The notes under the pieces are model-generated. The model was not told where the DNA came from. It did not search any database and worked only from the letters and a program-made list of their open reading frames with translations. The translations under genes and the position numbers were made by a program. Below, piece by piece: positions 9,919 through 20,849 of a DNA stretch of 64,000 bases (within the stretch, counting starts at the first letter, position 1; each line of letters starts with the position of its first letter). The stretch lies in assembly GCA_963930775.1 (NCBI GenBank), contig OZ005690.1:6432225-6496224 (forward strand), given 5' to 3'. Origin of the DNA: Cliona cf. orientalis. Taxonomy: Eukaryota; Porifera; Demospongiae; Clionaida; Clionaidae.

Positions 9919-10860
9919 ACACTGACAGATATAGCTGTTGGATAATAATATTATTGTGTATGACCACTGTATTGTGCTGAAATTATAGCCTTGATTCCTT
10001 GCTCATTCCTGAGTTCAGTGTGGCATGATGGGAGGGCATGGTATGGATGGAGCTTGTGGCCACATCAAAGCTTTCGGGTTATCCCCGATTCCCCATTCCC
10101 CAGATCGAAGATAGGCTTGTTGGGCCAACATGCTCTGGATATGCTAGGGAGAACACTGGAGTTATACACTGACTTCTTCAACGTAGAAAAGCTGATAAGA
10201 GTGTGGGGGCGAGTCTAGGCAACATACTGAGGTATACTTTATTGTAGCTAGCAGTGTTTGTTTACAGTAAACAAACACCAGCTGTGTTTCTGTTCTAGTG
10301 TGTTGTCGATGATGATTATAATGTTTATCACACCAACCCAGTAGTGATCATAATTATTAATTTTGAATGATAATATTGTATGTCAGTGTGTTTGTGCAAT
10401 TGGAGTTCAAGTTAATTTTACAAGCTGGGAAAGGGTCGATCTGAATGTGGAGCTGGCCAGAAGTAATTCTGCTTAGACTTAGCATAGTGATGGATGAGCC
10501 CAATTTGAAGTTCGGTAATGATCATCACCAGAAAAATGTTTTGCTGGTATGATTGTGCTGGACATGATGGACGAGTGCTAAGCAATGACTCAGTACTGGA
10601 CTTTCAAGACTATAGGCAACGCATCACTGTGACACTACACAGGTAAAGGGAGTACGAAATTTAATAGGCATTAGTAACCCGTAACTCCAATCTGGTGACC
10701 CATTACCATGTTCTAAAATGGGCTGCTGCCTCTGGACTATAGTATAAATTATATTATAATATGCTATAATTATGGGAAGACTGGGCAGAATATGTTGTGC
10801 TGGTATCATTCAAGGCCGTCAAGTTTGTATTTTAATTTGAAAGTAGCATGGTGTACAAGA
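9919..10860. other. Intergenic, no supported gene
   Basis: This is downstream sequence of ATP5IF1, with its probable 3' UTR at the left. A short perfect palindrome, GTTTGTTTACAGTAAACAAAC, lies near 10256. One open stretch with a good donor at 10643 was considered as an exon and rejected for lack of a partner exon. Confidence 0.4.
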
Positions 10861-11322
10861 TACAGTGGAACCCCTCTACTTGAAGCGGACACCATTAGGA
10901 CCAAAATTTTTATCCACTGTAGCGAGATGCCCTTAGCTTAGGGGTTAGTGGTTGACCACGCCCCTCCTACAATTGATACTTGCGGCCAGCTATGATAAAG
11001 CACTACTGTAGGCGACGAAAAAGATCATATTATTGATGAGAAATCTGTTAACTGACAGCTCCTAAGCAAGAACTTGGGACATATTAAGTTAGGCTTTACT
11101 GTAGTTACTGGTCACTGAAACCGACCGATTTTAATGGTTGGTGTGGCCTAACTGTGAGGTTGTTCACTATTGCACAGGCTCGAATAGGACCAAAATAAGT
11201 GTCTGTTATAAGGAATAGCGGGGTGTCCACTGTTGAGGATATTGAAGTCTATGGAAATACAATCCAGATATTCAGAATTGTCCATTAAATTGCAGGTATC
11301 CGTTAAGCAGGATTCCACTGTA
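10861..11322. mobile_element. TIR element beginning TACAGTGGAA
   Basis: TACAGTGGAACCCCTCTACT at the left is answered by GATTCCACTGTA at the right, with CCGTTAAGCAG just inside. The interior contains ACTGTAGCG and GTCCACTGTTGAGG fragments typical of this end family. A relic of the same family ends at about 32365 (AGAAGTTCCACTGTA). No transposase is encoded. Confidence 0.65.
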
Positions 11323-11573
11323 GCTACTCAGACACGGGTGAATAGTAACAATGTGTACAGACGATCTTGGATATTCCAGGACTCTCCCAGTCCAAGGGTG
11401 TAGATGTGGGGGGTGGGGGGTGGGCAATAATTATGCCAAGGGCTTATAGACCCCAAAGGGGGAGAGGGCATGTAACTGCCATACAAGATAGTGTACCAAG
11501 CAAAATTCAAATCAGACAGTAGTTTGAAACTAATTATAGTAACAGCTGCTGTCTGGAGTGCATTATTGCTCTG

Positions 11574-11680
11574 AACCCTCGCCGCAAAGCGTAGGCGGAG
11601 GGGTTACTGCAATCATTTGGCGTGTCCGTCCATCGCAACCCTCCTATGCTAAATGGTAAGGGTTATCTGAGAGAAAGTAT
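11574..11680. repeat. Repeat with AACCCTCGCCGCAAAGCGTAGGCGG end
   Basis: The end motif (CGCCGCAAAGCGTAGGCGGA) and the adjacent GTGTCCGTCCATCGCAACC match the inverse of 25384-25462, so two oppositely oriented copies of one repeat bracket 11.6-25.4 kb. Full extent of the repeat is not clear. Confidence 0.5.
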
Positions 11681-11799
11681 GCATCCGAGGTATATCGGAC
11701 ACAAAGGAATAGTGGTCATGTTATGTCTTGTCCAGTGGTAGTGTGCAGCTGTTGCCCGTCTGTGTTTTCATGGCTCTTACCTCAGCTACATGACTGATT

Positions 11800-12066
11800 A
11801 CAATTGTCAGTGCAGTACATGGCTCTCAAGTGCGTAATTCAGTTTAGGTTGTCACAGAAGCTTTCAGTTTGTATAGTGACATAGCCAGGTGCCTTTCCCC
11901 TATTCTGAAGAGAGTACCATAACCATGTTCAGGTGCAGGGTATGTAGTTCAATATTTCTGATATTGAACAAGAATACACAACTAGTGAGCCATGCTATAC
12001 ATACCAGCGCATGATCTGAGTCATGCATGCAAGTAGCGGTGAGGGCTCTGCACTCATTGACAAGTG
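11800..12066. repeat. Interspersed repeat C, copy 2
   Basis: It runs parallel to 1-275 over most of its length, sharing the GTGACATAGCCAGGTGCC, GTTCAGGTGCAGGGTATGTA and GAGTCATGCATGCAAGTAG blocks. It ends where MITE-A begins at 12074, so the MITE may have landed in its edge. Confidence 0.6.
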
Positions 12067-12073
12067 CATTTAT

Positions 12074-12655
12074 TACCCCGCGCGCATGCGCAAGGGGGTT
12101 AAGTAATCGGTCGTGTCGTTGTCGTCGTTGTCGTTGTTGTCGTTGTTGTTGTCGTTAGCACAAAAATCGCCATATCTCGAGGTCTAGGCACCTGAGCGAC
12201 TAATAAGCACAATGAATCAGTCGCATTTGGCGAAAAACGAGCTTCACTGTGCCTCGAATCGAGGGACATGGTCCACGAGCGTCACAAATAGTGCCTTTTT
12301 GTTAGCCTTCGTAACCACGCCTATCGACAGTGCCCACTCAATGCATTATGCATACAGGCCTTGTGCTTTCTGCTCATGCGCATAGCATTGAATAATTATG
12401 GATGGTAAAGGTCGTCAATAATGCTAGTGGATCACGTTTGGCGGACTGGAATGCAAAGCCCCATCGAATCAGAATGTAAGATACCTATATCTACCTAGTC
12501 TACATCTGGTGCAGAGAGAGATTCAATGATGTTTTGGCTGATATCACCAAGAGCCCTATATTATACAACCAGGGCTTGTGGGGTCTATAAGTCCTTGATA
12601 TAACCAAGCAACAACAAAAGCAGACCTATAGATTGCGCAATGTGCGCGCGGGGTA
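12074..12655. mobile_element. MITE-A copy 1 (TACCCCGCGCGCATGCGCAA ends)
   Basis: The left end TACCCCGCGCGCATGCGCAA is mirrored by TTGCGCAATGTGCGCGCGGGGTA at the right. Immediately inside the left end are TCGTTGTCGTTGTTG triplet runs, then CACAAAAATCGCCATATCTC, GTCACAAATAGTGCCTTTTT and AACCACGCC. The order of these blocks is the same in copies at 19765-20406 and 44240-44693. There is no ORF. Insertion at a TA dinucleotide is possible. Confidence 0.8.
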
Positions 12656-12939
12656 TATATATGCTCTATAGAGCTCTAGTTTAGCCTATAGATTTGAATT
12701 TTGTCAGGTACTAGTTAAGTACATGCCCTCTCCCCTTTGGGGTCTACAATATTATTATAAGTCTTTGTTTATATATCACTGTAATAATAATTATATGTTA
12801 AAATTAGATGAAATTCTAGTTGTCTTCACTGGGAATTGCTAATATAATATTATTTTAAGCTTCTGGACACAATACAGGGCAAGCATTTTTTGCATGCTTC
12901 ACGCACAATTGTCACATAGCCCCCCCTCCCCCCACCTTG

Positions 12940-13455
12940 AAAGTCGTGTCTACACCCTTGTAGTCACCGTGGTACACGGTATACTTGGACACAGGGTGCA
13001 TACACCATGTATATTATTATAAGGACAGTCTTGGATATTCCAGGACTGTCCTGCCACGGTAGCTTTGATACATGGGATACTTAGATACGAGGGCGTATAC
13101 ACTGTGTGCAGACAGTCTTAGATGTTCCAGGACTGTCCCAGTAACATTGGTACACCAGATATCTATGTGCAGATGGTTCTGGATAGTCCAGGACTCTCAC
13201 TCTATATTATGTTTCCATACACGGGATATCTAGTCACAGGTGCATATATACACTGGTCCAAAACTGTCCGAATAAGTGGTGCCCGCTTTCTATGTGTGGA
13301 CAGTCTTGGATACTCCATGAATCATGCTGTTGCTACTAAACATGGGGATATAATAATATTATTACAGTATACGTATAATATATACATCTGGATTAGCTAC
13401 CTACGACAGTCTTGGTTAATGTGCTGCAGGATTGTCTTGGACTATGGTGGTCATA
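12940..13455. repeat. Degenerate tandem repeat, GGACAGTCTTGGATATTCCAGG motif
   Basis: The motif ACAGTCTTGGATATTCCAGG recurs in variant form near 13024, 13110, 13165, 13300 and 13405 at roughly 70-130 bp spacing. An outlying copy is at 11345-11385. Between the motifs lies ATGGGATACTTAGATACGAG-like sequence. The overlapping open frame at 13122-13463 is a by-product of this repeat. Confidence 0.55.
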
Positions 13456-13699
13456 CTTTGTAAGTTAAGTCGGTAACTAAGATCAGTATATATATACTGG
13501 AGAATCTAAGGATAGTCTATCGGGTCCACTGGACAAGGATGTGCAATCAATACAATATAGCCTCATTCCCAGACCACCGTCATGTTTTCAGTGTTGCAAT
13601 GCGTGTCTATATATACATTGTACATGGGAGAATTTACGCATTACTAGTTAAATACCAGTCAGATGGGGTTTAAAGTACATAGCTAAATCATTCCTATAA

Positions 13700-14035
13700 T
13701 ATAGACGTAAATTCCCGAAAGATATACTTTTGGGAATTTACGTCATTCAAGACGGTAGTGAGTATGTTTAGACGTGCAGGTTACCTATGGTTAGAGATAG
13801 GTGTAAGAAAACAATAAGCAATTGAATGTGAATTTGTTTATTCCGACATAAGAAGGAATGAATGGTGTAAGACAGGTTTCACATTCACTGAGGGGTGTAA
13901 ATCCTTCCCACGATGGGAAAAGCAACGTAAATCAATCCCATGAGTCACTCATGGGTTTGGTTTTGGTGACGTAAATCCTTCCCATGAGTCACTCATGGGA
14001 TTTTACGTATGTTTCTATCTGACCGTATTGCAACA
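13700..14035. repeat. Hairpins with CCCATGAGTCACTCATGGG palindromes
   Basis: Two palindromic blocks built on CCCATGAGTCACTCATGGG (near 13938 and 13980) are each preceded by ACGTAAAT, and a separate palindrome ACGTAAATTCCC...GGGAATTTACGT lies at 13704-13743. The same arrangement precedes the MITE-D copy at 34272. The palindromes contain TGAGTCA (AP-1-like) and the flanks TGACGTAA (CRE-like) matches. Confidence 0.6.
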
Positions 14036-14375
14036 CTCGACTGCAGAACTGTTTTATGACTTAACAATCTTTCCAACACTGAGCTTGAGCATGCACAGTC
14101 ACATCAGCACATGTCAGTAGAGTGGGTGTGCTCAATAAACCACTGTCATGCTGAATAGAAAATGAACAATAATTTGTAGTACTAGTAAGCCTTTTTGAGC
14201 AATTTAAAGCATGTATATACAAACAAGTTTTTCACCAATATCTACCAATTGATTGTGCTTACAGCACACACAGATGCTTAGAATGCAAGATCTGGAGATT
14301 TTTGTGCTGACAATAACGACGACAATGACAGAAGATTGCTTTACCCCTTGCACATGCTCACAGGGTAGTAAGGCC
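14036..14375 (-). mobile_element. MITE-D copy 1 (reverse)
   Basis: On the minus strand it starts near the CCCTGTGAGCATGTGCAAGG end and continues with a GTCGTTATTGTC block, GTTTGTATATACATGC, a GAGCATG segment and CAGTCGAGTGTTGCAA. Copies lie at 34272-34669 (plus orientation) and about 36960-37300 (minus orientation). The three share CCAACACTGAGCTTGAGCAT, GCCTTTTTGAGCAATTTA and CACAGATGCNTAGAAT blocks. Confidence 0.65.
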
Positions 14376-14696
14376 ACTACAAATTGCATAGTTGTTTCTT
14401 GTCTTGGCTGTCGGCGGGCGGTAAATTTTATTATTCATTATTTATTACTACTGGATGTGGTGTAAACCACCATAGGCTCCAACTGTCCCTGAATCTTTAG
14501 CAACTGTCCAGTGTCTAGACATCTCTACTACAATTGTATTACAGGGCCGGGGGAGCCGCTCCGGCTGCTCAGGCCATGGCCTGAGCAATATTTGATCTGA
14601 TTTTCGTAGCTATGCGTGCAGCATGCTATACTGGCTCCGTGCTGAAATGGCTCGCAAGAACTTAGAAAAATATCAACAAGTGAAAAAAAAAAAAAT

Positions 14697-14776
14697 CAAA
14701 GCATAAAGCGAGATTTGAACCCTCTACATTCTGTTCCACACACAAGAGCCCCAACCACTACACCACTGCTGTTAAT
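14697..14776 (-). other. tRNA-like sequence (A and B box matches), probable SINE or tRNA relic
   Basis: On the minus strand TGGTGTAGTGGTTGGGGC fits the A box of a tRNA gene, and GGTTCAAATCTC, about 40 bases further on, fits the B box. A poly-A/T run lies just downstream (14683-14695). The acceptor stem cannot be paired and the anticodon arm is poor, so it is not called as a functional tRNA. A tRNA-derived SINE head is the best alternative. Confidence 0.4.
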
Positions 14777-14812
14777 TGTCGCTGGTACCAATCATTTCCC
14801 CCATATCATAGA

Positions 14813-14985
14813 CAAACCCTAGAGACTAACCCCTGCTAACCATTCGCAACCCATCCCCAACCCCCCCCCAGCCCCTCCCATCCATATCGCGTATAGATAA
14901 ACCCTAGAGACTAATCTTGCTAACCATTGGCAACCCATCCCAACCCCCAGCCCCTCCCATCCATACCGCGTATACGTATATTAGT
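14813..14985. repeat. Tandem duplication, about 80 bp x 2
   Basis: Two adjacent copies contain AAACCCTAGAGACTAA, GCTAACCATT, CAACCCATCCC, CCCAGCCCCTCCCATCCATA and CGCGTATA. A related C-rich stretch (AAACCCTGCAGACTAACCC) is found at 9321-9380 in ATP5IF1 intron 3. Confidence 0.7.
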
Positions 14986-16329
14986 ATACATGAACGAACC
15001 ATTGTTGCGTGTGTTTTGCGCTGATGTTGCGTGCGCCTCCCTATGGCCATTCCAGCACGTCGCACGGAGCCATTCTGGCACAGAGCCATTGTGGCACGTT
15101 ACAATGCGTTAGTTGGTGTGGGTGGAGTTTTAATTAATGGTGGGCAGATCTAGTGGGTGCGGTCTATGTCCCTGGAGCTGTTTAGGAAAGGTTGGAGCCT
15201 ATGAACCACAAATGGCCACCAGAGTGCATAACTCGAGCTAATTCCGCCATCGTCAGCTGACATGGCAAGCACAGTCTTAGAACTATGAAGCTACTCACGA
15301 GTATAGCGATCATCATGTAGAGTGAAAACTGCAGTGAGTAAGTACTGAATGAGCCGTCGACGTCACAAACTGAGCTTGCAGCTTGAGTGCACATGGAACA
15401 GACAGTAAATACCATTGAAAATTTCAAATACGTCATCAATATTAAGTGCAATAATAGAAAAAGTTGGCAGTGGCTCAAAAGGCATGCGGGCGGTGGACAG
15501 GAAACTGTTATCCAATTTGTAGTGGCTAATTATACTTTCATAAATCATTAAATAGAAAGATTCTCAGATGCCAGTCATAGTTAGGCTTTAAATGCTTCAG
15601 GCTCAAAACCACTGTTGGAGAACACACAAGAATTAGGTTGCATGCTCAAGCTATCGCACAGAACAGAGCCGTATACTGTCAGCTCAACTCACCAATAACC
15701 TAATTAATTTTTCATGTGCCCTCGCAAAATTACTTTTGTGTGCCTTTCGTAAATTCTGCCCTTTCCTCTGCCTGATAGATGTAGGAAATTTGAGATGTGT
15801 TGATAAGCAGTACTCAGTGTAATGACAGAAAGCGCGACACTTTGTTTATAGTACACAGTAGGTAGCATAATATTGTTTGTACCAATGTCATGTACTGTGC
15901 ATGTATGGCAGCTGATCACTGTTACAGATATCATGCATGTGTTTCACTGTTTAACCAGTAGCTATTGGAGAGATTGAGGCGAACGTGTTCTGACATAGCC
16001 ATGACTCAATCATGCCCTAGCAGAGCTGCCATTGTTCGGAAGCCCCCTCTCTTTCTCCATTGTCTTAAGTGCTTCTCTAATTGAAACAGTGGATGTATGC
16101 ACTATAATTGTCTATTGTGTTATACAATTCATGCAACTTGTATGGTTTATGCAGGCTTTTCCCAGTTGCACCACCCTGGTGACGCCATGAGACAATGTAA
16201 TATAATGCCATATGCACCAATTATCATGTGGTACTAATAATAATTATTGGGATATATACATGTAGCTCTAATTAGCCTTGTCTCAGGCCACTCCCACATT
16301 TTCAATGGGAATGGCCTGGGGATGAGGCT
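14986..16329. other. Intergenic; repeat shared with 38366-38560
   Basis: Segment 15530-15712 (TTCTCAGATGCCAGTCATAG, GTTGGAGAACACACAAGAAT, AGAGCCGTATACT, ACTCACCAATAACCTAATT) recurs at 38386-38562 in the same orientation. A short palindrome of the CCTCGTACCCAGGCC family lies at about 16270-16333. Two overlapping minus-strand frames at 15182-15548 show no recognisable domain. Nothing else is supported. Confidence 0.45.
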
Positions 16330-17038
16330 AAGCATAATTATTATAGGTTTCCAGTGAAGTAAACAACTCCCTCCGTGCACCATAAGCTTGCATAATATAC
16401 TTAGAAAGCCAGTTGTCTAGTTCTAGTGCTTCCTATACCTCTCTGGTATTTTTGCATTCAATATGACATTGTTTACAGCCATTGGCTAAATACTGAGATA
16501 CTCCATTGAATATACCCACCAGAAAGTCATAGAAAGCACTAAGTTATATCATATTAAGGGGATGGTATTATAAAGCTCTTAAGACGTTATGTACTGTGGT
16601 TGTAGTACCCATGCAGTAAAGCTAACTAATTGAGTATGGCAATAAGTAAAGCTAACTAACTGAGTATGACAATAAAAATGTTTACGTTACCATAGCTATT
16701 CATGACGATTATTAGACGACTATTATTAGTTGTGTACTACCACCTAGGTATATAATTATGGTTACAGAATGATGAATACAATGGACAACAGTATTCTAAA
16801 CTCCATACTAAACAATTATTGTGATTGAACTGATAGATAAACGAAATTGTCTATACTGACCATAATTGTAGTTATTTTAGTGAATTGCATATAGGCTATA
16901 TTATATGTACACTATTTGGCAAAGCTCTCCCTAGGAGTGTAGGTATAGTTCTTAAGACATCTAATAAACCCATATAGCTATAGTAAGACTATAGTGATAA
17001 TATTTAGAAGCAAGTTGGCTATCATCAAGTAAGTCTGT
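16330..17038 (+). promoter_or_regulatory. GPCR1 upstream region, duplicated before GPCR3
   Basis: From AGGTTTCCAGTGAAGTA onward this region parallels 40820-41532 up to the start codon, including CCATAAGCTTGCAT, GTTATGTACTGTGGTTG and GAAGCAAGTTGGCTATCATC directly before the ATG. The shared block shows that promoter and gene were copied together. No TATA box or initiator was assigned with confidence. Confidence 0.6.
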
Positions 17039-18987
17039 ATGTTGATCATCAAATTCTTGGCTTTATTATCCTTTTTGCAACTTCATTTGGCAAATGGAGA
17101 TGATGAATCAATCATAATAGTTGCTATACCTCAGGCTAGTAGTGAAGAGTCAGCAAGCTGGGAGAGAGGAGAGGAGATTCTACCAGGTGCTGTGGTAGCA
17201 AGCAAGAGCATAAACAATAACTCCCAGCTGAATATCTCCTTGACTCTGCTGGTGGTTGACAATGGACAAGTCACAAGCAGTGGCTACTCATATTCATGGG
17301 ATATGATGAAGACCATTGCTAACCTTACCTCACAAGAAAGGCTGGGTAGGGTAGCAGGTATTGCTGGAGTTTTGCATCCTAATGTACTCCTTGCTCTGAA
17401 GTCATTTCATATACCAATAGCCTCTCTTGTCCATTACGGTGGACTTCCATACATTCCTAATGTGTTTTATATGACAGCTTCTGCTTCAGTGGTGGCTGAT
17501 TCCATTGCTGCTCTCGTGGGATATTTTAGTCTAGACACAATGGGATTGATCACTGACACATATCACTGGTACTACAATCGTATGTCCAACCAACTTAGTA
17601 AAGCAGCCAAGATACATGTATCACTATACATTCAAATTGGCCAGCAGTATTCCCTCTCAAAAATTACTACCAGACTTTCTAGATCAACTGTGAAAGTTAT
17701 CTTTCTGAGTGCTAATCCATCGGTTTCAATACAAGTGTTATGTGAAGCCTACAAAGCTGGTCTAAAATGGCCTATGTATGCTTGGATATTGCTTGACTTC
17801 CCTCTTAGTGGTGAGTATCAACACGCTAATGACGATTGTAGTACACAGGAGGTCTTAGAAGGCATTATAATTTTGAAATTGGCACAGGCTGAATCTGACA
17901 TTACACACAATTCATCAAGTGGGAATCCTTTTGCGTATGTGCTCCATGATGCAATTTGGAAGTTGGCTTTGGCAGTAACAACAGCTAATCACTCCCTCCA
18001 TTTACAGCAGAATGGTCCATTATATCCCAAAGTCTATATTTGTCAGGTGTTTAATGGCACATTTCATCCATCAGGAGTATATGAGAATGAGTCACAATCA
18101 ATTACAAATATCACTTTGGATACGGTTATCATCGATCACCCAAAGCTACCTTCTCTTTTGCCGCTTCATTATTTGATGATATTACCCATTCTGTGTTGTG
18201 TTTTCAACACAGTGTTGTTGATTTTATTTTTCTGTTTCCACAATAAGCCAGATGTGAAATCTACTGCTGTATCACTAAGCTTGTTGATGTTCATTGGCTG
18301 TTACCTTCTTGTGGTTTATATAGTTATTGTGTTAGTTGGTGAATACCTTGATTTCGATCTTTGTTTGGCTAGTTTGTCTGGTCTTAGTATCTGTGTGACA
18401 CTAATACTAGCTACGGTTTTGGTTAAAATGCTGAGGGTCTATCGTGTCTTCACTCTACACGGATACGAAAGGCCAAGTATTTTCTTGTACAATTGTGCAC
18501 TTTTTGTTTACTCCTTACTCATCGTAGTACCAAAAATTTGTATACTCATTCTGTGGTCATCAATTGATACGTATCGTCGAAAAGATTTCAATTTTATTGA
18601 CTCTTCTGGACTTTCAGTTGTTCGAAGACAGTGCAGCAGTAAGCATACCCTGGTATGGACAATGCTCTTTGCAGTTTATGACATTGCCTTGTCAGTAGCT
18701 GTTGTTTCGATTGCCATCAAGACAAGGAGGGTACGATTTGCTCGGTTTAAAGACACCAAAAAAGTTAATCTTATGGTTTCTTTGTGAGTATTAGTACTTG
18801 GTTGCATTGGTATGTTTTTACAGCAGTTGGACTGTATCGTTTTGTACCCATATACATCTTATATGCTGGATCTATCACCATTACATTTATATGCCAGTTT
18901 ACTCTATTTATTCCGAAAGTCTGGACTCCCCTATGTAACAGACTGAAATCCCTTTGGATGTCGCTATATTATTATTATAGTGTTTGA
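17039..18987 (+). pseudogene. GPCR1: GABA-B-like class C receptor, frameshifted before TM6
   Basis: Single-exon receptor. Residues 1-20 are a signal peptide (MLIIKFLALLSFLQLHLANG), about 22-365 a Venus-flytrap ligand-binding domain (ERGEEILPGA, LLVVDNGQV, YAWILLDFP), followed by TM1-TM5. The TM3 end KMLRVYRVF and the loop FKDTKKVNLMV are class C / GABA-B-like signatures. Compared with GPCR3 it lacks 10 bases just after ATGGTTT at about 18776, so the frame stops at 18787 after 582 codons. The remaining TM6-TM7 sequence continues in another frame to 18987 (YILYAGSIT, CQFTLFIPKVW). The rest is nearly identical to GPCR3, so the break is recent. The truncated product would have five membrane segments; it could be a dominant-negative or decoy, but a pseudogene or null allele is simpler. 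Confidence 0.85.
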
Positions 18988-19764
18988 ATTCTTGATAAAA
19001 CACACTTAACAATGACATAATACTTGTATCTTGTGTGCATCTATATACATGTGTGTTAGCTGCAGTTGCAACCTACAGTTAGTGTATTAGTAACACAAAA
19101 TTTTGTGTTTAATACCTGTATGATTCTAAGCTTCTTTTAATTTATGTATAAATAGAATGCTGTATGTCACGCGCTATTATACGGTATGTATGTATTAACC
19201 CTGGGCGCATGCGATGGTTGTAAAGATCATTGATGCTGGTAATCGCCACCTTCCTCGCTTAGCTCACTGGTGAGCTTTCGACAACGACAGCGGCTTCACA
19301 CTGGACCAAAAGTAAGATTTCCTTTATGTCATGCTTACCAAAACATGAGCTTTCCGACACATGTTTGGTAGAGGATAGGGCAGAGTTTTGCAAAATAAAT
19401 GAAATGTGTTGCCATTTCCTACGTGTATGCACGAAATTCGAATTTTTGTCTAGTGAATTCTTTTCAGCTCTAAGGGTATATTTGTTTAGCTGCCATGCCA
19501 CATGCATTCTTGTGGTACCCTTTGACTCTCTGGCTAGCTAAGCTTGTATGCAGAGCTTGGACCCATTGAAGTGAGCAATTTGGAATATTGGACATGAAAT
19601 ATCGCTCAGTGTAATTCTTAATCAGTCTTTCGCCAATGTTTTGTATCATAGTCCTTCAAGATGATTTGAAGAAGCTAGCTAATGTCCCTAAAAAGCAAAG
19701 GCTACTGTGAGAGAAGTTGACTCAGTGTTGCTGTGAGCCATTGAACCTTGAACAACACTATAAT
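18988..19764. other. Downstream flank of GPCR1 and repeat relics
   Basis: About 18990-19130 still matches the sequence after GPCR3 (GTATCTTNTNTGCATCTATA, GCAACCTACA), marking the end of the duplicated block. Around 19200-19330 a GGCGCATGCG and CCAAAAGTAAG region resembles 24498-24640. No gene is supported. Confidence 0.45.
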
Positions 19765-20406
19765 TACCCCGCGCGCATGCGCAAGCGGGTAAAGTAATCG
19801 GTCGTGTCGTTGTCGTTGTCGTCGTTGTGAGCACAAAAATCGCCATATCTCGAGATGTAGACGCCTAAGCGACTCGTAAGCACAACAAATCAATCGAATT
19901 CGGCGAAAAACTGGCTTCAGTATGCGTCAAATCGATGGATAAGGTCCATGGGCGTCACAAATAGTGCCTTTTTGTTAGCTAACGTAGCCACGCCTATCGA
20001 CATTACCAATGCATAATGCCATGCCCATTGTGTTGTCTGCTCATGCGCACAACCAAGTAGCCAAGAATAATATTATGACTGGTAAAGATCGTCGAAATTA
20101 ATAATGTTCTTGAAATCTATATAATATACTCCATCCAAATCCGCTAACGGAGCTGAAATCTGCAGCCTTATGGAACCAAAACATACTGTAAGACAGCTAT
20201 ACTATTACAACAGAGTATTGGACGTATCAGTTCATATCTCCTAGTAGTCTAGATCTATAGTGCTGAAGAGTACTTTTGTTACCGGGACCTCTGGTAGCTA
20301 TGACATTGTACAATTAGCTAAGCAGCATTTCCACTAATTTTCTTCACAAAATTATAGTCATGGATACAAAGTAATTCTATAGATTGCGCAATGTGCGCGC
20401 GGGGTA
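19765..20406. mobile_element. MITE-A copy 2
   Basis: The left end TACCCCGCGCGCATGCGCAA is identical to that of copy 1, and the right end TGCGCAATGTGCGCGCGGGGTA also matches. The internal order is the same: TCGTTGTCG triplets, CACAAAAATCGCCATATCTC, GCGACTCGTAAGCACAAC, GTCACAAATAGTGCCTTTTT, GCTCATGCGCA. It lies downstream of GPCR1, as copy 3 (44240-44693) lies downstream of GPCR3. Confidence 0.8.
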
Positions 20407-20849
20407 TGTGCTCTACAGAGCTCTAGTTAACATTAGCCTCATCCCCAGCCCTTAATGATATAGTAGCCTAGCTCTCCCCAGCCCTTTATCCCATTTTCTG
20501 TGTGCAACACTGAAATGTGTAGCTTAGACAATACCATGTGACGCACAGAGGGTTTGTGCTCAAGAGAGCTAGCTCTAGTTTACCATGTGATACCAATGAA
20601 AGAGTATGTATAGTAATTAATGAAGCTCAAGGGGTATATAGTCTAAGACATCTATACTTAGTTTGTTTACTGGTTGTGTTGTAATAACAGCTGCTATTCC
20701 AGACTAGACTATTTAGATGGGTGTGTACTCAATACTAACAATGCACAGGAGTGCAGAACCCTCACTGCTACATGCATGGCTCACTGTGTATAACACTAAT
20801 ATCAGAAGTATTGAACTACATACCCTGCACCTGAACAGGATACTGGTAC

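Noticed and set aside
10536..10642. Possible exon (MFCWYDCAGHDGRVLSNDS...) with a good GTAAAG donor
   Set aside because: The frame looks protein-like, but no phase-matched downstream or upstream exon could be found and no domain is recognisable.
13122..13463. 113-codon plus-strand frame
   Set aside because: Product of a degenerate tandem repeat (GACAGTCTTGGATATTCCAGG).
15182..15548. Overlapping minus-strand frames with hydrophobic stretches
   Set aside because: No domain, no consistent splice sites, and the region borders a dispersed repeat (15530-15712).
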